In this document: positions 13,961 to 26,587 of the stretch, piece after piece
Position numbering within the stretch: position 1 is the stretch's first letter
Layout of the letters: each line of letters opens with the position of its first letter
NCBI RefSeq assembly: GCF_907165205.1
Contig: NC_058197.1
Location: 18,127,766 to 18,191,765 of the forward strand
Direction of reading: 5' to 3'
DNA length: 64,000 bases
Source of the DNA: Coccinella septempunctata
Taxonomy: Eukaryota > Arthropoda > Insecta > Coleoptera > Coccinellidae
Position numbers and translations under genes: made by a program
The notes under the pieces: model-generated
Database searches by the model: none
Seen by the model: only the letters and a program-made list of their open reading frames with translations
What the model was told of the DNA's origin: nothing

Positions 13961-16606
13961 AATCATTCCTTCAAAATCATCGAAACGAATAAGTATTGTT
14001 CTATTTCCGTCAGTTCACTTCTGATAAATGAAAGTAACATAAAGCAGATGCCGGTTCATAACAGAAAGGGAGTAGCCTCAGAGAATGGGATGCACCTAAT
14101 AATATACACAATCTATTTCGAGTAAAACAAGGATGTTCATCTTAATTCCATGGTGTGGTAATCCTATATTGTTCGAAGAACAAGACTATTTCGCATAAAA
14201 TAACGTATATATACCGACGAAATTGTTTCCTGATGTGAATGGTTCTATTTTAAGATGTAGTGGACTGACTTTTCTGTGTTTTACGTCGTATTTTTCAACC
14301 CTCCAGAGAAATTGGGTTCGACTCAATTCGAAAGGCTTTCTAATCTCGTTCATATCCAATGAGAGATTCCAAATTCTCTAGATCAACTACTGTCGCCTTT
14401 TATAATACCAAATTGAGCTTGTAGGTGTAGCGACTTGATGTATATACCTGTGTATAACAGCGAGGACATTCACTTGCGATTCTCATCTTCTAGATGAAAG
14501 CAAACCGAGCAATAATTCCATTTCAAGAGCTGTAGAAAGGAAGATTCAAGATCTTCCATTGGCAGATCTATACATTCACAGGGAGAGCAGATAACTATAT
14601 CGATGTGGAACATGATATTGTTTTATTGTAGTCGCGTTGCAACAATTTCTTGTCGATACACTTTTATTTACTTTCATGCGGGAAAGTGCACAGGCCAAGG
14701 ACAGGGTATATTCGTTGAATTAATAGGTGCAACACTATTATGTCTTACGCGATCTCATTAAATTATCCTGCGATTTGAATAGGTTGGATTGAAGATATTA
14801 TAAATTCCGAATTTTGGGTCCAAAAGGAGTCATATTTGCTGCTCTACACTGGAAAGTGTAGAATTCAATCTGGATCTAAACAGTTCAATTTTCATTGGCC
14901 AATTCTTGTCAACAAAGTTTTCCAAACAAAGCTGAAAATTAAAAAAATGAATTCGAGGAATCCGAAACTGGTTGACACGCAATCATGGGTTTATACAATT
15001 TGCATGTTTCTCCGAAATGTTTTTTGCGTTATCAGCCACGATGATGTCAATTGTGCCAATTCGAATGTGGAAAAAAAACCTTATCGTTATTTAATGAACA
15101 CTCGTTTCACTATTTCGTGACCGATATAAAAAATTCTCACTCGTAATATATTCGAAGGTTTTTCGAACTTTTTCATTTATCATTATTAGGTAAAGATAAG
15201 AAATCTAAGGCAAATATTGTGAAGAAAATTGAAACCATGAAGGTGTATATTTATGTATCGATTTAATGTTTATTTAAAATTATTTTTTCACTTTATCAAA
15301 CTGTTGCCCTCTGAAATCAGATAATTATTGATGTTGGCATAAAAACCATGTGATATTTGTTTTTTCCTCGTTTTAAAACATAGGTTCGATTTTAATTGAC
15401 AATAATTGAAGCAATATCGATGGATCAGTCATGCCAAGAAGGCTCTTGGCTTCTGTCTATACTTCCTAACGCCTTACTGCATATTTGCTACAAAATTTAA
15501 TAAATTTTCAAACGCTTGAGACCCCCTTTTATCAACCTTCTGAACAACAAATCTTTCTCTCAACAACAAATAGAACTATTGAACAAGAATCGATCGAAGA
15601 ACGGGACAGTTCACTCAAATATTCACGAGATAGTTAATACGTCCGTCACGAATCTAGACCAAAGACGTGGGAGTTGGTTACGTAGAAACATTCCATCATA
15701 TGAAAATTTGTCGGGATATTTCAGACGATTTTCATTAACATAATAATGTTTATACGAGTTACCGTTTCATCTTGAACAATGGCGGTAATTGCCCAAGTCT
15801 TTAACTTGACATCGTTCGTTTACCAAATCCTTGACAGACAAAAGTGAGGATTTGTCAACCAGAAGTGACCATGGAAGTCATGTGAAAATTGCTAGATGTC
15901 TTTCCTCAATTGGTCGCTCCCAGAGACATTTTTCAAGCCTATCCACAATGAAAAATATAGAAAGACACTATGTAGAAGGATCTGAGCAAAATTTGAGGAA
16001 GTTATTGGCTGAGCGTTAAAGAGTTAAACAAAACAATAAGTGACTCGATTTCATCAGCAGTATTTCGATGGTTTTTTGTACCCCAAAGAAAATGATTCAG
16101 ATAATTAATTAATATCGTTATCAGTAAGATTCCATGGCAAGGAAATAAATAATGAAGCATCCAAGGCAAACAACTACTACTGAACTGGTTAACAAAAAAC
16201 ATTTAAATCTAGACTGGTGTTCTAAAGTTCATCAAGTTTTACGTTTTATAGGTTTTTTTCGAAAGAATCGATTCGTTCAACATGCTGAAAGACAATTTTT
16301 CAAGTGAAAATTTCCAGGAGGGCGTCCCATACCATATCACGTAATTTTTTATCCGTCAAATTAGCAAGTTAAGGTTACCGGAAACAATTTATTTCATCTG
16401 CCGTGCGTCAAACAATGAAATGATGAGAGTTATTATTTTTTCATTATGCCCTCAGCCGGCTGTCTATCGATATTCAACTATCATAATTTTCGCTCATTAG
16501 GAAATTTGTTTTTTCTTCTCATTATTTATTGGGTTGGTATCCATTCAATCGATTGTACTGGTTGTTCTTTATTTATGTTCGTTTCTATACATCCATTTGT
16601 CTTCAG
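13961..16606. other. Intergenic DNA with no supported gene
   Basis: AT-rich sequence. Open frames at 14836-15120 and 15516-15743 have no recognisable domain, and no splice-linked exon chain was found. No RNA gene seen. Confidence 0.5.
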
Positions 16607-17671
16607 GCAATCCGTGCGATGGTAGCAAATAAACTGTTCTATACTCTGCAGATTTATAGCAAATATACTGTTGCCTTGGCACTAGAGATACTTGCAGATT
16701 TATAGCAAATCAACGGTACTTTACTATTCCTTCAGATTTATATCAAATAAACTGCTCTAAATTCTGCAGATTTATAGCAAATATAACGTGCTATACATTG
16801 TCTTGGCACTACAGATACTTGCAGATTCATAGCAAATAAACGGTACTTTATTCTTCTTTCCCACCATAGACACTTGCAGATTTATAGTAGATAAATTGTT
16901 CTACACTCTGCAGATTTATAGCAAATATACCGTGCGATATATTGCTTTGGCACTACAGATACTTGTAGATTTATAGCAAATAAACGGTACTTTACTCTTC
17001 TTTTACATCACAGACACTTGCTCATTCATAGCAAATAAACTGTTCTACACTCTGCAGATTTATAGCAAATATACCGTGCGATATATTGCTTTGGCACTAC
17101 AGATACTTGTAGATTTATAGCAAATAAACGGTACTTTACTCTTCTTTTACATCACAGACACTTGCTCATTCATAGCAAATAAACTGTTCTATACTCTGCA
17201 GATTTATAGCAAATATACCATGCTATACATTGCCTTGGCACTACAGATACTTGCAAATTTATAGCAAATAAACGGTACTGTACTCTTCTTTCACACCATA
17301 GACACTTGCTGATTCATAGCAAATAAACTCTTTTATACTCTGCAGATTTATAGCAATTATACTATGCTATACATTGCTTTGGGACTACAGATAATTGCAG
17401 ATTTGTAGAAAATAAACGGTACTTTACGAGAGTAAGAAGACTTTCGCACCATAGACACTTGCAGATTTATAGCAAATAAACTGTTTTATATTCTGCAGAT
17501 TTATAGAATGCTATACATTGCCTTGGCAGTACAGATACTTGCAGATTTATAGCAAATAAAATGTTCTATACCCTGCATTTCATCACAGATACTTGCAGAT
17601 TTATAGCAAATAAACTATTCTTTGCTCTGCCTTTGCACTACATATTTCTGACGATTTATAGCAAATAAACC
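16607..17671. repeat. ~55-base satellite, array A, with a 144-base higher-order period
   Basis: Units share the core GATTTATAGCAAATAAAC followed by a variable stretch with CTCTGC or GCACTACAGATACTTG. The higher-order copies are spaced at 144 bases: the block TGTTCTACACTCTGCAG starts at 16897 and 17041, with variants at 17185 and about 17329. It belongs to the same family as array B at 19350-21393 but has a different higher-order organisation. Confidence 0.93.
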
Positions 17672-19349
17672 ACCAAGGAGCTTTCGAAACCAATATGGTA
17701 TCATTTTTCAGCAGAATAGTACATATGTTATTAGAAGATTTAATGGCATCTTTGTGGTTTTTCATGACCTTTGTCCCCATAATCTTTCTCGTAATGATCT
17801 CTGAAAAAAGTTTTCTATACAATATGGTTGAGATGAATCTCCTGCATCCTCATCCTTGAAGATTCTCAAGAAAAAGTGAAACCATAAGCCATCTTCCGAG
17901 GATTCCTTATAAGCGTGTTCGTGTCCAGTTATCTCTATTGCTTTTTCGTGTAACTAACTGCTCTCTTCTAACCGCCATATCCTACACGTAACGAGTTATT
18001 TTCGCATGGTTCATATTCCACTTTACGTAACAGTCGAATAGGTATTTAATATAAGCGACCCTCTCTTTATTTCGTTGTTAACGCAACTAGAATTGTTCTT
18101 TGTTCAAGTTGTTCCTAATTAATTGGTTAATTAATCCGAATTATAGCAACAAGTGGCAATGTGAGATGAAATATTTTTCAAATACATAGAATGTAAAAGA
18201 AACTGAAGCGAGTTCATGGTAGAAGATTACTCTGACTCTGATTAACCTAAATACCGAACTCCTTCATAAAAGAGATCATAAAAAGACCATTAGACAGACC
18301 AAAACAGAGCACAAACAGACCCTGTGTATAATTAAGCCAACTGAACCAACACCAATCCAAACAGCACCTCAGACTCTGATTCATAGGGAAAAAAATTGCC
18401 TCAAGGACAAAAGAGTGGATCTTTCGCATCGTATAATTACCGTTTTCGATCTTCTTTCATACGCTTGAGCTTCGATGCCCAAGACGATGTTTTACGGGAA
18501 GAAATAAATTAGTTTTGGATTAGAATGAGCGGTACAGTTATGCTTCAGTTAAATCTCATCATCTATGCCAGCGGTCGTTCTTTTTCTTCCCATGATGTGC
18601 GTGATATCGTTGCGAATTGGGCAATTATAAATTGACGTGCACAGCCTTCGAAGGTCGTCGAAGGATGTCCGCTGAGCAGGGACGTACTCAGGACCATGCA
18701 CGAATGAGAAAATAACCAAGGAGCTATGTGTTTTGTGGTCCTTCGAGTCGGAGTGCCGCAACTCCCTGGATTTGCTGGTTTCTGTGGGAGAATATGAGAA
18801 AAACAAACTCGTTAATTTGCTGCGCAAAGTTCGAAGAACCCTCCAAGACTTTTTCACTTATCGCAAACTCTCTTCGAGGAGCTCGTAAATCTGCGATATC
18901 TTGCGTGGCAATTAGAATCTAGCGATGGGATCGAAGTTGTACTTTTCCAGCAGATTGCCCGTTTCGTGACGAAGCGATTGCGTGTTTTTGCGAAAGAAAT
19001 TTTGCATATCTCTGGCGCTCTCAACATCGAACGTGTATTCATAAGATGTCGATAAGCACGATGCATCTTGCTGCATCTCGAGCCGTAATAATACGACTTC
19101 GGGGAAGTTTAAGTGCTAGTTTATTTTCATACTAGAAATGAGCGAGATATAACTCCGAATAGAAGTCCAGTGGCGTAGAAAGTTATAACGAGCTGCTTTG
19201 AACTAACTTCCATAGTTCCTGGCTTCCTCAGATTCAATAGAACTCAAGGTGCAGACACTGCTGAAAATTTCATTATTTCGTATTTCCTGTATTCAACACA
19301 ATCCAAATCAAAATTGGAAGGAGGAAGCTAACCGCAGACCAGATTTTGT
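17672..19349. other. Unique island between two related satellite arrays
   Basis: Non-repetitive DNA between arrays A and B. On the minus strand, from about 19080 down to 18549, one frame is interrupted by only two stops and begins with an ATG (MQQDASCLSTSYEYTFDVES). It might be a decayed coding fragment, but I recognise no family. The rest shows nothing. Confidence 0.4.
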
Positions 19350-21393
19350 CTGCTATTCCACCATAGATACTGGCAGATTTATAGCAAATAAAATATATAA
19401 TATACTCTGCCTTTGCATCGCAGATACTTGCAGATTTATAGCAAAGAATCTGTACTATACTGTGCCTATGCACCAGGGATACTTGCAGATTTATAGCAAA
19501 TTGAGTGTACTAAACTCTAGCTGTGCAACACAGGTACTTGCAGAATTATTGCAAATAAAGTGTACTAAACTCTAGCTGTGCAACACAGATACTTGCGGAT
19601 TTATTGCAAATAAAGTGTACTATACTCTGCTTATGCATCGCAGATACTGGCAGATTTATAGCAAATAAAGTATATAATATACTCTGCCTTTGCACTACAG
19701 GTACTACTTGCAAATAAAGTGTACTATACTCTGCCTTTGCATCGTAGATACTTGAAGATTTATAGCAAAGAAACTGTACTATACTCTGCCTATGCACCAG
19801 GGATACTTGCAGATTTATAGCAAATTAAGTGTACTAAACTCTAGCTGTGCAACACAGGTACTTGCAAATAAAGTGTACTATACTCTGCTTATGCATCGCA
19901 GATACTTGCAGATTTGTAGCAAATGAAGTGAAGGTACTTAACTCTATAATTGCATCAGAGATACAGGCAGATTTATAGCAAATAAAGTATATAATATACT
20001 CTGCCTTTGCACTACAGGTACTACTTGCAAATAAAGTGTACTATACTCTGCCTTTGCATCGCAGATACTTGCAGATTTATAGCAAAGAATCTGTACTATA
20101 CTCTGCCTATGCACCAGGGATACTTGCAGATTAATAGCAAATTAAGTGTACTATACTCTAGCTGTGCAACACAGGTACTTGCAAATTTATTGCAAATAAA
20201 GTGTACTATACTCTGCTTATGCATCGCAGATACTTGCAGATTTGTAGCAAATGAAGTGAAGCTACTTAACTCTATAATTGCATCAAAGATGTTGGCAGAT
20301 TTATAGCAAATAAAGTATATAATATACTCTGCCTTTGCACTACAGGTACTACTTGCAAATAAAGTGTACTATACTCTGCCTTTGCATCGCAGATACTTGC
20401 AGATTTATAGCGAAGAATCTGTACTATACTCTGCCTATGCACCAGGGATACTTGCAGATTTATAGCAAATTAAGTGTACTAAACTCTAGCTGTGCAACAC
20501 AGATACTTGCAGATTTATTGCAAATAGAGTATACTACACTCTGCCTATGCATCTTAGATACTTGCAGATTTGTAGCAAATGAAGTGAATGTACTTAACTC
20601 TATAATTGCATCAAAGATACTGGCAGATTTATAGCTAATAAAATATATAATATACGCTGGCTTTGCACTACTGATACTACTTGCAAATAAAGTGTACTAT
20701 ACTCTGCCTTTGCATCGCAGATACTTGCAGATTTATAGCAAAGAATCTGTACTATACTCTGCCTATGCACCAGGGATACTTGCAGATTTATAGCAAATTA
20801 AGTGTACTAAACTCTAGCTGTGCAACACAGATACTTGCAGATTTATTGCAAATAGAGTATACTACACTCTGCCTATGCATCTTAGATACGTGCAGATTTG
20901 TAGCAAATGAAGTGAATGTACTTAACTCTATAATTGCATCAAAGATACTGGCAGATTTATAGCTAATAAAATATATAATATACTCTGGCTTTGCACTACT
21001 GATACTACTCGCAAATAAAGTGTACTATACTCTGCCTTTGCATCGCAGATACTTGCAGATTTATAGCAAACTAAGTGTACTAAACTCTAGCTGTGCAACA
21101 CAGGTGCTTGCAAATTTATTGCAAATAAAGTGCACTATACTCTGCTTATGCATCGCAGATACTTGCAGATTTGTAGCAAATGAAATGAAAATACTTAACT
21201 CTATAATTGCATCAAAGATACTGGCAGATTTATAGCAAATAAAATATGTTGTATACTCTTTGCCTCTTGTGCCTTTGCACAACAGATACTACTTGCAAAT
21301 AAAGGGCACTACACTGTCCCTTTGCATCGCAGATACTCGCAGATTTATAGCACAGTGTAGAAACTGTACTCTACACTGCCATTGCGCTACAGA
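19350..21393. repeat. ~55-base satellite, array B, with a 328-base higher-order period
   Basis: The units (CAGATTTATAGCAAA core, spacing 55-57 bases) are grouped into higher-order repeats of about six units. The marker TTGCACTAC recurs at 20007, 20335, 20663 and 20991, exactly 328 bases apart, with a shorter step before (19690) and after (21275). The inner copies are nearly identical, which points to recent amplification by unequal exchange. Frames across it are open only because of the repeat. Confidence 0.94.
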
Positions 21394-22394
21394 TTTTTCA
21401 TGAAGAGATACTGACGTCTCCTTGTGATGGAGTGTTTTTTGCCAGGACGAAAACTTGGGCCCCATTTCCGTCAATTTCTCGACTAACAGTTCCCAGTTTA
21501 CGAGCTACGACGATAATACTGCCAACACTTGTTCTTTTCCAATCACAAGACGCCGATGTTTATCGACCAAAAACCCATCATCCCGCGAACGGGATCATTA
21601 CCAATCGACTATAAATAATCCGTAGGTACGACATGTAACAGGAGATGGACCAGTCCCAGCTCACTTCGATCTGCATAATCCCAACGGAAAACCACAGAGA
21701 ACGCCTCCGAAGCGCAATTTTATGGTTCTCGCAAGTCGGGTTCATCATCCTCGCACGAGGAGAGTTCGGAAAAAATGCGGGAAACGGTTTTTGGGTGGGG
21801 CGCAGGCCTCACTTAACCGCCGTTAATTCGAAATTACCACAAATGGCGTAATAATTTGTTCTTTTTATGCCTACCCGGAGAAGCGAGATGATGGATCTCG
21901 AATTGACTTCGGTTAATAACAGTCATGACGTGATGTTTTTCAGGTGTACATTCGAGACTTGATTTGGCATCATCTTCGATAGTTTTGAGAACAATCACCT
22001 GACTGCATGGAAATGAGAGGTATAAAGAGAAGATTCCCTTTCTACCTCGGCGTTTTCTCTTACACCTTGTTATGAGGTTGTTGTTATAAGGCTTTTCTAG
22101 CTCTGTTGTTGTGGGGCTGCTTAAGGCACTCAAAAAGTTATGTTTCCTATCCTGAGGAACTTCAAAAACTGAGGAAGCTTCATAGCCTTATCTTCGATGT
22201 AGGTGCTGGGCTTGAACACTGCTCTTAATGGTAGCATTTGATACTGTTGCTTACCAATAAGCTTCAGCAAGAGGTCCATTTTTGCAAGAACATACCAATC
22301 CTGTCGCTAGCAGAGCAGTTGCAAAGGGTATACTGTGAATATTCGTGGTGTTATGATCATTTTCGGTAAGTATGGAAGGTGGTGTGATTCATGT
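21394..22394. other. Intergenic DNA with no supported gene
   Basis: Moderately GC-richer unique sequence. Short open frames at 21432-21851 and 21834-22133 have no recognisable product. Confidence 0.45.
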
Positions 22395-22514
22395 TCCACT
22401 CGGAGGGTGCTTGGTAAGGGATGGGGCTTCAATCCACACATTATATACTGGGTGTACGATGTGGTGTTGATGCCTATCCTAACCTACGCATCTCTGGTGT
22501 GTTCGACTTCCATT
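22395..22514 (+). pseudogene. Jockey-like reverse transcriptase scrap
   Basis: About 40 codons read RRVLGKGWGFNPHIIYWVYD and then PILTYASLVC. This matches the segment after the reverse-transcriptase palm in Jockey-type non-LTR elements (G-K-x-W-G-L-x-P-x-x-x-x-W-x-Y-x-x-x-x-x-P-x-x-x-Y-x-S-L-V). No matching protein was seen on either side in the same frame, so it is a small fossil. Confidence 0.6.
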
Positions 22515-22954
22515 ATGACTGAATGCCAGAGGAAATCCTGAAGACTGGTATATGTTATCATCTTAGACATCTCTATCTCTTCGCCTTAGAACATGAAATG
22601 ATTCCTTTAGTTCTGAGGCGGATACCCGGATTTGTTACGGCTTGGTAGTTTAGAATCTCAACAAATCATATGGCATATAACGGAACGCGCCTGTCGGATC
22701 AAAGTCTCCGTGGTAATTAGTGAAACATAGGAAGTGGGACGTCCAAGATGGTCAAGATGTACGTAATAACTCGGTATAGTTACCGGTATCATGCAAGGAT
22801 TATGATGGCAAATGGTCATATTAGAGAGGATCGTTGACCCGAAATGAGGGGTTGACCCCAAATGGACCTCATTCGTCGATTCCAGATGAGATATGACCTT
22901 CGAGAAGGAATCTGATGCTGCCTCATCAAGTTGCTGTAGTCGAAAATGATTCAA
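22515..22954. other. Intergenic DNA before satellite array 2
   Basis: No gene seen. Another frame just after the reverse-transcriptase scrap may carry a few more codons of the same element, but it cannot be confirmed. Confidence 0.4.
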
Positions 22955-25900
22955 ATGAGTTGAAAAACAAAACAAAACTATTTTCTCTTAAACTGGGCCA
23001 GATATTTGAAATTTTGGTATGGAAATATAGGTTTTCGAATACGCTGAATCTATTGCAAGCAATTCCGAAAGCCCATCTCCCTTCGTTTAGATTTTCATCT
23101 TCGAAATGGCATTTTTCAAAAATTTGCAAATTTCAATCTGCGATATCTCCTGTAATATTCCTCTGATCCAATTAGGGTTTCCGGTTTTATAATCAGCGTT
23201 GCCAAGGCTTTCACCCTAGCACAAAAACTCGATTTCGAAAATTTCGATTTTTTGGGTCAAAAATGAGCAAGGGGTTAGACCCCCCTAAAATGGCCTATTT
23301 GGTCCTCTGTCTCGAAATCAGGGTGTTCTATGACTGTCGTAGAATATGGAGTGTATAGGAGTTGTTCTGTAGATTGTAAAAAACCAATTTGTTGATGATT
23401 CAATAGGGAATTGCACTCAGGAGAGCCCCCCAAAGTCAACTCGAAAACGAAAAGTGGAAAAAAAAAAATTTTTTTTCTCGTAAACAGTATCAGATATTTG
23501 AAAGTTTGGTATGAAAATATAGGTTTTCGAACACGCTGAATCTATTGCGAGCAATTTCGAAAGCGTATCTCCCTTCGTTTAGATTTTCATCTTCGAAATG
23601 GCATTTTTCAAAAATTTGCAAATTTCAATCTGCGATATCTCCTGTAATATTCGTCTGATCCAATTAGGGTTTCCGGTTTTATAATCAGCGTTGCCAAGGC
23701 TTTCACCCTAGCACAAAAACTCGATTTCGAAAATTTCGATTTTTTGGGTCAAAAATGAGCAAGGGGTTAGACCCCCCTAAAATGGCCTATTTGGTCCTCT
23801 GTCTCGAAATCAGGGTGTTCTATGACTGTCGTAGAATATGGAGTGTATAGGAGTTGTTCTGTAGATTGTAAAAAACCAATTTGTTGATGATTCAATAGGA
23901 AATTGCACTCAGGAGAGCCCCCCAAAGTCAACTCGAAAATGAAAAGTGGAAAAACAAAAAAATTTTTTTTCTCGTAAACAGTAACAGATATTTGAAAGTT
24001 TGGTATGAAAATATAGGTTTTCGAACACGCTGAATCTATTGCGAGCAATTTCGAAAGCGTATCTCCCTTCGTTCAGATTTTCATCTTCGAAATGGCATTT
24101 TTCAAAAATTTGCAAATTTCAATCTGCGATATCTCCTGTAATATTCGTCTGATCCAATTAGGGTTTCCGGTTTTATAATCAGCGTTGCCAAGGCTTTCAC
24201 CCTAGCACAAAAACTCGATTTCGAAAATTTCGATTTTTTGGGTCAAAAATGAGCAAGGGGTTAGACCCCCCTGAAATGGCCTATTTGGTCCTCTGTCTCG
24301 AAATCAGGGTGTTCTATGACTGTCGTAGAATATGGAGTGTATAGGAGTTGTTCTGTAGATTGTAAAAAACCAATTTGTTGATGATTCAATAGGGAATTGC
24401 ACTCAGGAGAGCCCCCCAAAGTCAACTCGAAAATGAAAAGTGGAAAAACAAAAAAATTTTTTTTCTCGTAAACAGTAACAGATATTTGAAAGTTTGGTAT
24501 GAAAATATAGGTTTTCGAACACGCTGAATCTATTGCGAGCAATTTCGAAAGCGTATCTCCCTTCGTTCAGATTTTCATCTTCGAAATGGCATTTTTCAAA
24601 AATTTGCAAATTTCAATCTGCGATATCTCCTGTAATATTCGTCTGATCCAATTAGGGTTTCCGGTTTTATAATCAGCGTTGCCAAGGCTTTCACCCTAGC
24701 ACAAAAACTCGATTTCGAAAATTTCGATTTTTTGGGTCAAAAATGAGCAAGGGGTTAGACCCCCCTGAAATGGCCTATTTGGTCCTCTGTCTCGAAATCA
24801 GGGTGTTCTATGACTGTCGTAGAATATGGAGTGTATAGGAGTTGTTCTGTAGATTGTAAAAAACCAATTTGTTGATGATTCAATAGGGAATTGCACTCAG
24901 GAGAGCCCCCCAAAGTCAACTCGAAAATGAAAAGTGGAAAAACAAAAAAATTTTTTTTCTCGTAAACAGTAACAGATATTTGAAAGTTTGGTATGAAAAT
25001 ATAGGTTTTCGAACACGCTGAATCTATTGCGAGCAATTTCGAAAGCGTATCTCCCTTCGTTCAGATTTTCATCTTCGAAATGGCATTTTTCAAAAATTTG
25101 CAAATTTCAATCTGCGATATCTCCTGTAATATTCGTCTGATCCAATTAGGGTTTCCGGTTTTATAATCAGCGTTGCCAAGGCTTTCACCCTAGCACAAAA
25201 ACTCGATTTCGAAAATTTCGATTTTTTGGGTCAAAAATGAGCATGGGGTTAGACCCCCCTAAAATGGCCTATTTGGTCCTCTGTCTCGAAATCAGGGTGT
25301 TCTATGACTGTCGTAGAATATGGAGTGTATAGGAGTTGTTCTGTAGATTGTAAAAAACCAAACGGTTGATGATTCAATAGGGAATTGCACTCAGGAGAGC
25401 CCCCCAAAGTCAACTCGAGATTGAAAAGTGGAAAAACAAAAAATTTTTTTTTCTCGTAAACAGTATTAGATATTTGAAAGTTTGGTATGAAAATATAGGT
25501 TTTCGAACACGCTGAATCTATTGCGAGCAATTTCGAAAGCGTATCTCCCTTCGTTTGGATTTTCATCTTCGAAATGGCATTTTTCAAAAATTTGCAAATT
25601 TCAATCTGCGATATCTCCTGTAATATTCGTCTGATCCACTTGGGGTTTCCGGTTTTATAATCAGCGTTGCCTAGGCTTCCACCCTAGCACAAAAACTCGA
25701 TTTCGAAAATTTTGATTTTTTGGGTCAAAAATGAGCAAGGGGTTAGACCCCCCTAAAATGGCCTATTTGGTCCTCTGTCTCGAAATCAGGGTGTTCTATG
25801 ACTGTCGTAGAATATGGAATGTATAGGAGTTGTTCTGTAGATTGTAAAAAACCAAACTGTTGATGATTCAATAGGGAATTGCACTCAGGAGAGCCCCCCA

Positions 25901-26587
25901 AAGTCAACTCGAAAATGAAAAGTGGAAAAAAAAAAATTTTTTTTCTCGTAAACAGTATTAGATATTTGAAAGTTTGGTATGAAAATATAGGTTTTCGAAC
26001 ACGCTGAATCTATTGCGAGCAATTTCGAAAGCGTATCTCCCTTCGTTTGGATTTTCATCTTCGAAATGGCATTTTTCAAAAATTTGCAAACTTCAATCTG
26101 CGATATCTCCTGTTATATTCGTCTGATCCACTTGGGGTTTCCGGTTTTATAATCAGCGTTGCCTAGGCTTCCACCCTAGCACAAAAACTCGATTTCGAAA
26201 ATTTCGATTTTTTGGGTCAAAAATGAGCAAGGGGTTAGACCCCCCTAAAATGGCCTATTTGGTCCTCTGTCTCGAAATCAGGGTGTTCTATGACTGTCGT
26301 AGAATATGGAATGTATAGGAGTTGTTCTGTAGATTGTAAAAAACCAAACTGTCGATGATTCAATAGGGAATTGCACTCAGGAGAGCTCTTCGAAGTCAAC
26401 TCGAAAATGAAAAGTGGAAAAACAAAAAATATTATTTTCTCCTAAACAGGGCCAGATATTTGAAATTTTGGTATGAAATTATAGGTTTTCGAACACGCTG
26501 AGTCTATTGCGAGCAATTTCGAAAGCCTATCCCCCTTCGTTGAGATTTTCATTTAGGAAATGGCATTTTTTCAAGAATTGCGAATTT
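22955..26587. repeat. 494-base satellite, array 2 (about 7.3 copies)
   Basis: Same family and orientation as array 1. Monomer marker GGTTTTCGAA occurs at 23030, 23522 and 24016, then every 494 bases; the inner copies are almost identical. The last copy carries GAGCTCTTCGAAGTCAACTC and TCCTAAACAGGGCCAG in place of the inner GAGCCCCCCAAAGTCAACTC and TCGTAAACAGTAACAG. The same variant is found in the last full copy of array 1 near 10645-10715. The first copy also has GGGCCAG. Confidence 0.96.

Noticed and set aside
15516..15743. Open frame with LLNNKSFSQQQIELLNK, faintly like the start of a Penelope-type reverse transcriptase
   Set aside because: Too short, and no downstream reverse transcriptase or GIY-YIG segment follows.
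20007..21235. Cys/Leu-rich frames across array B
   Set aside because: Open only through the 328-base repeat; no start context, no domain.
23767..25036. 93-codon minus-strand frames recurring in each 494-base monomer
   Set aside because: They begin at TTG, not ATG, are identical only because the monomers are, and have no recognisable domain. Copies in array 1 and array 3 differ in length and end.
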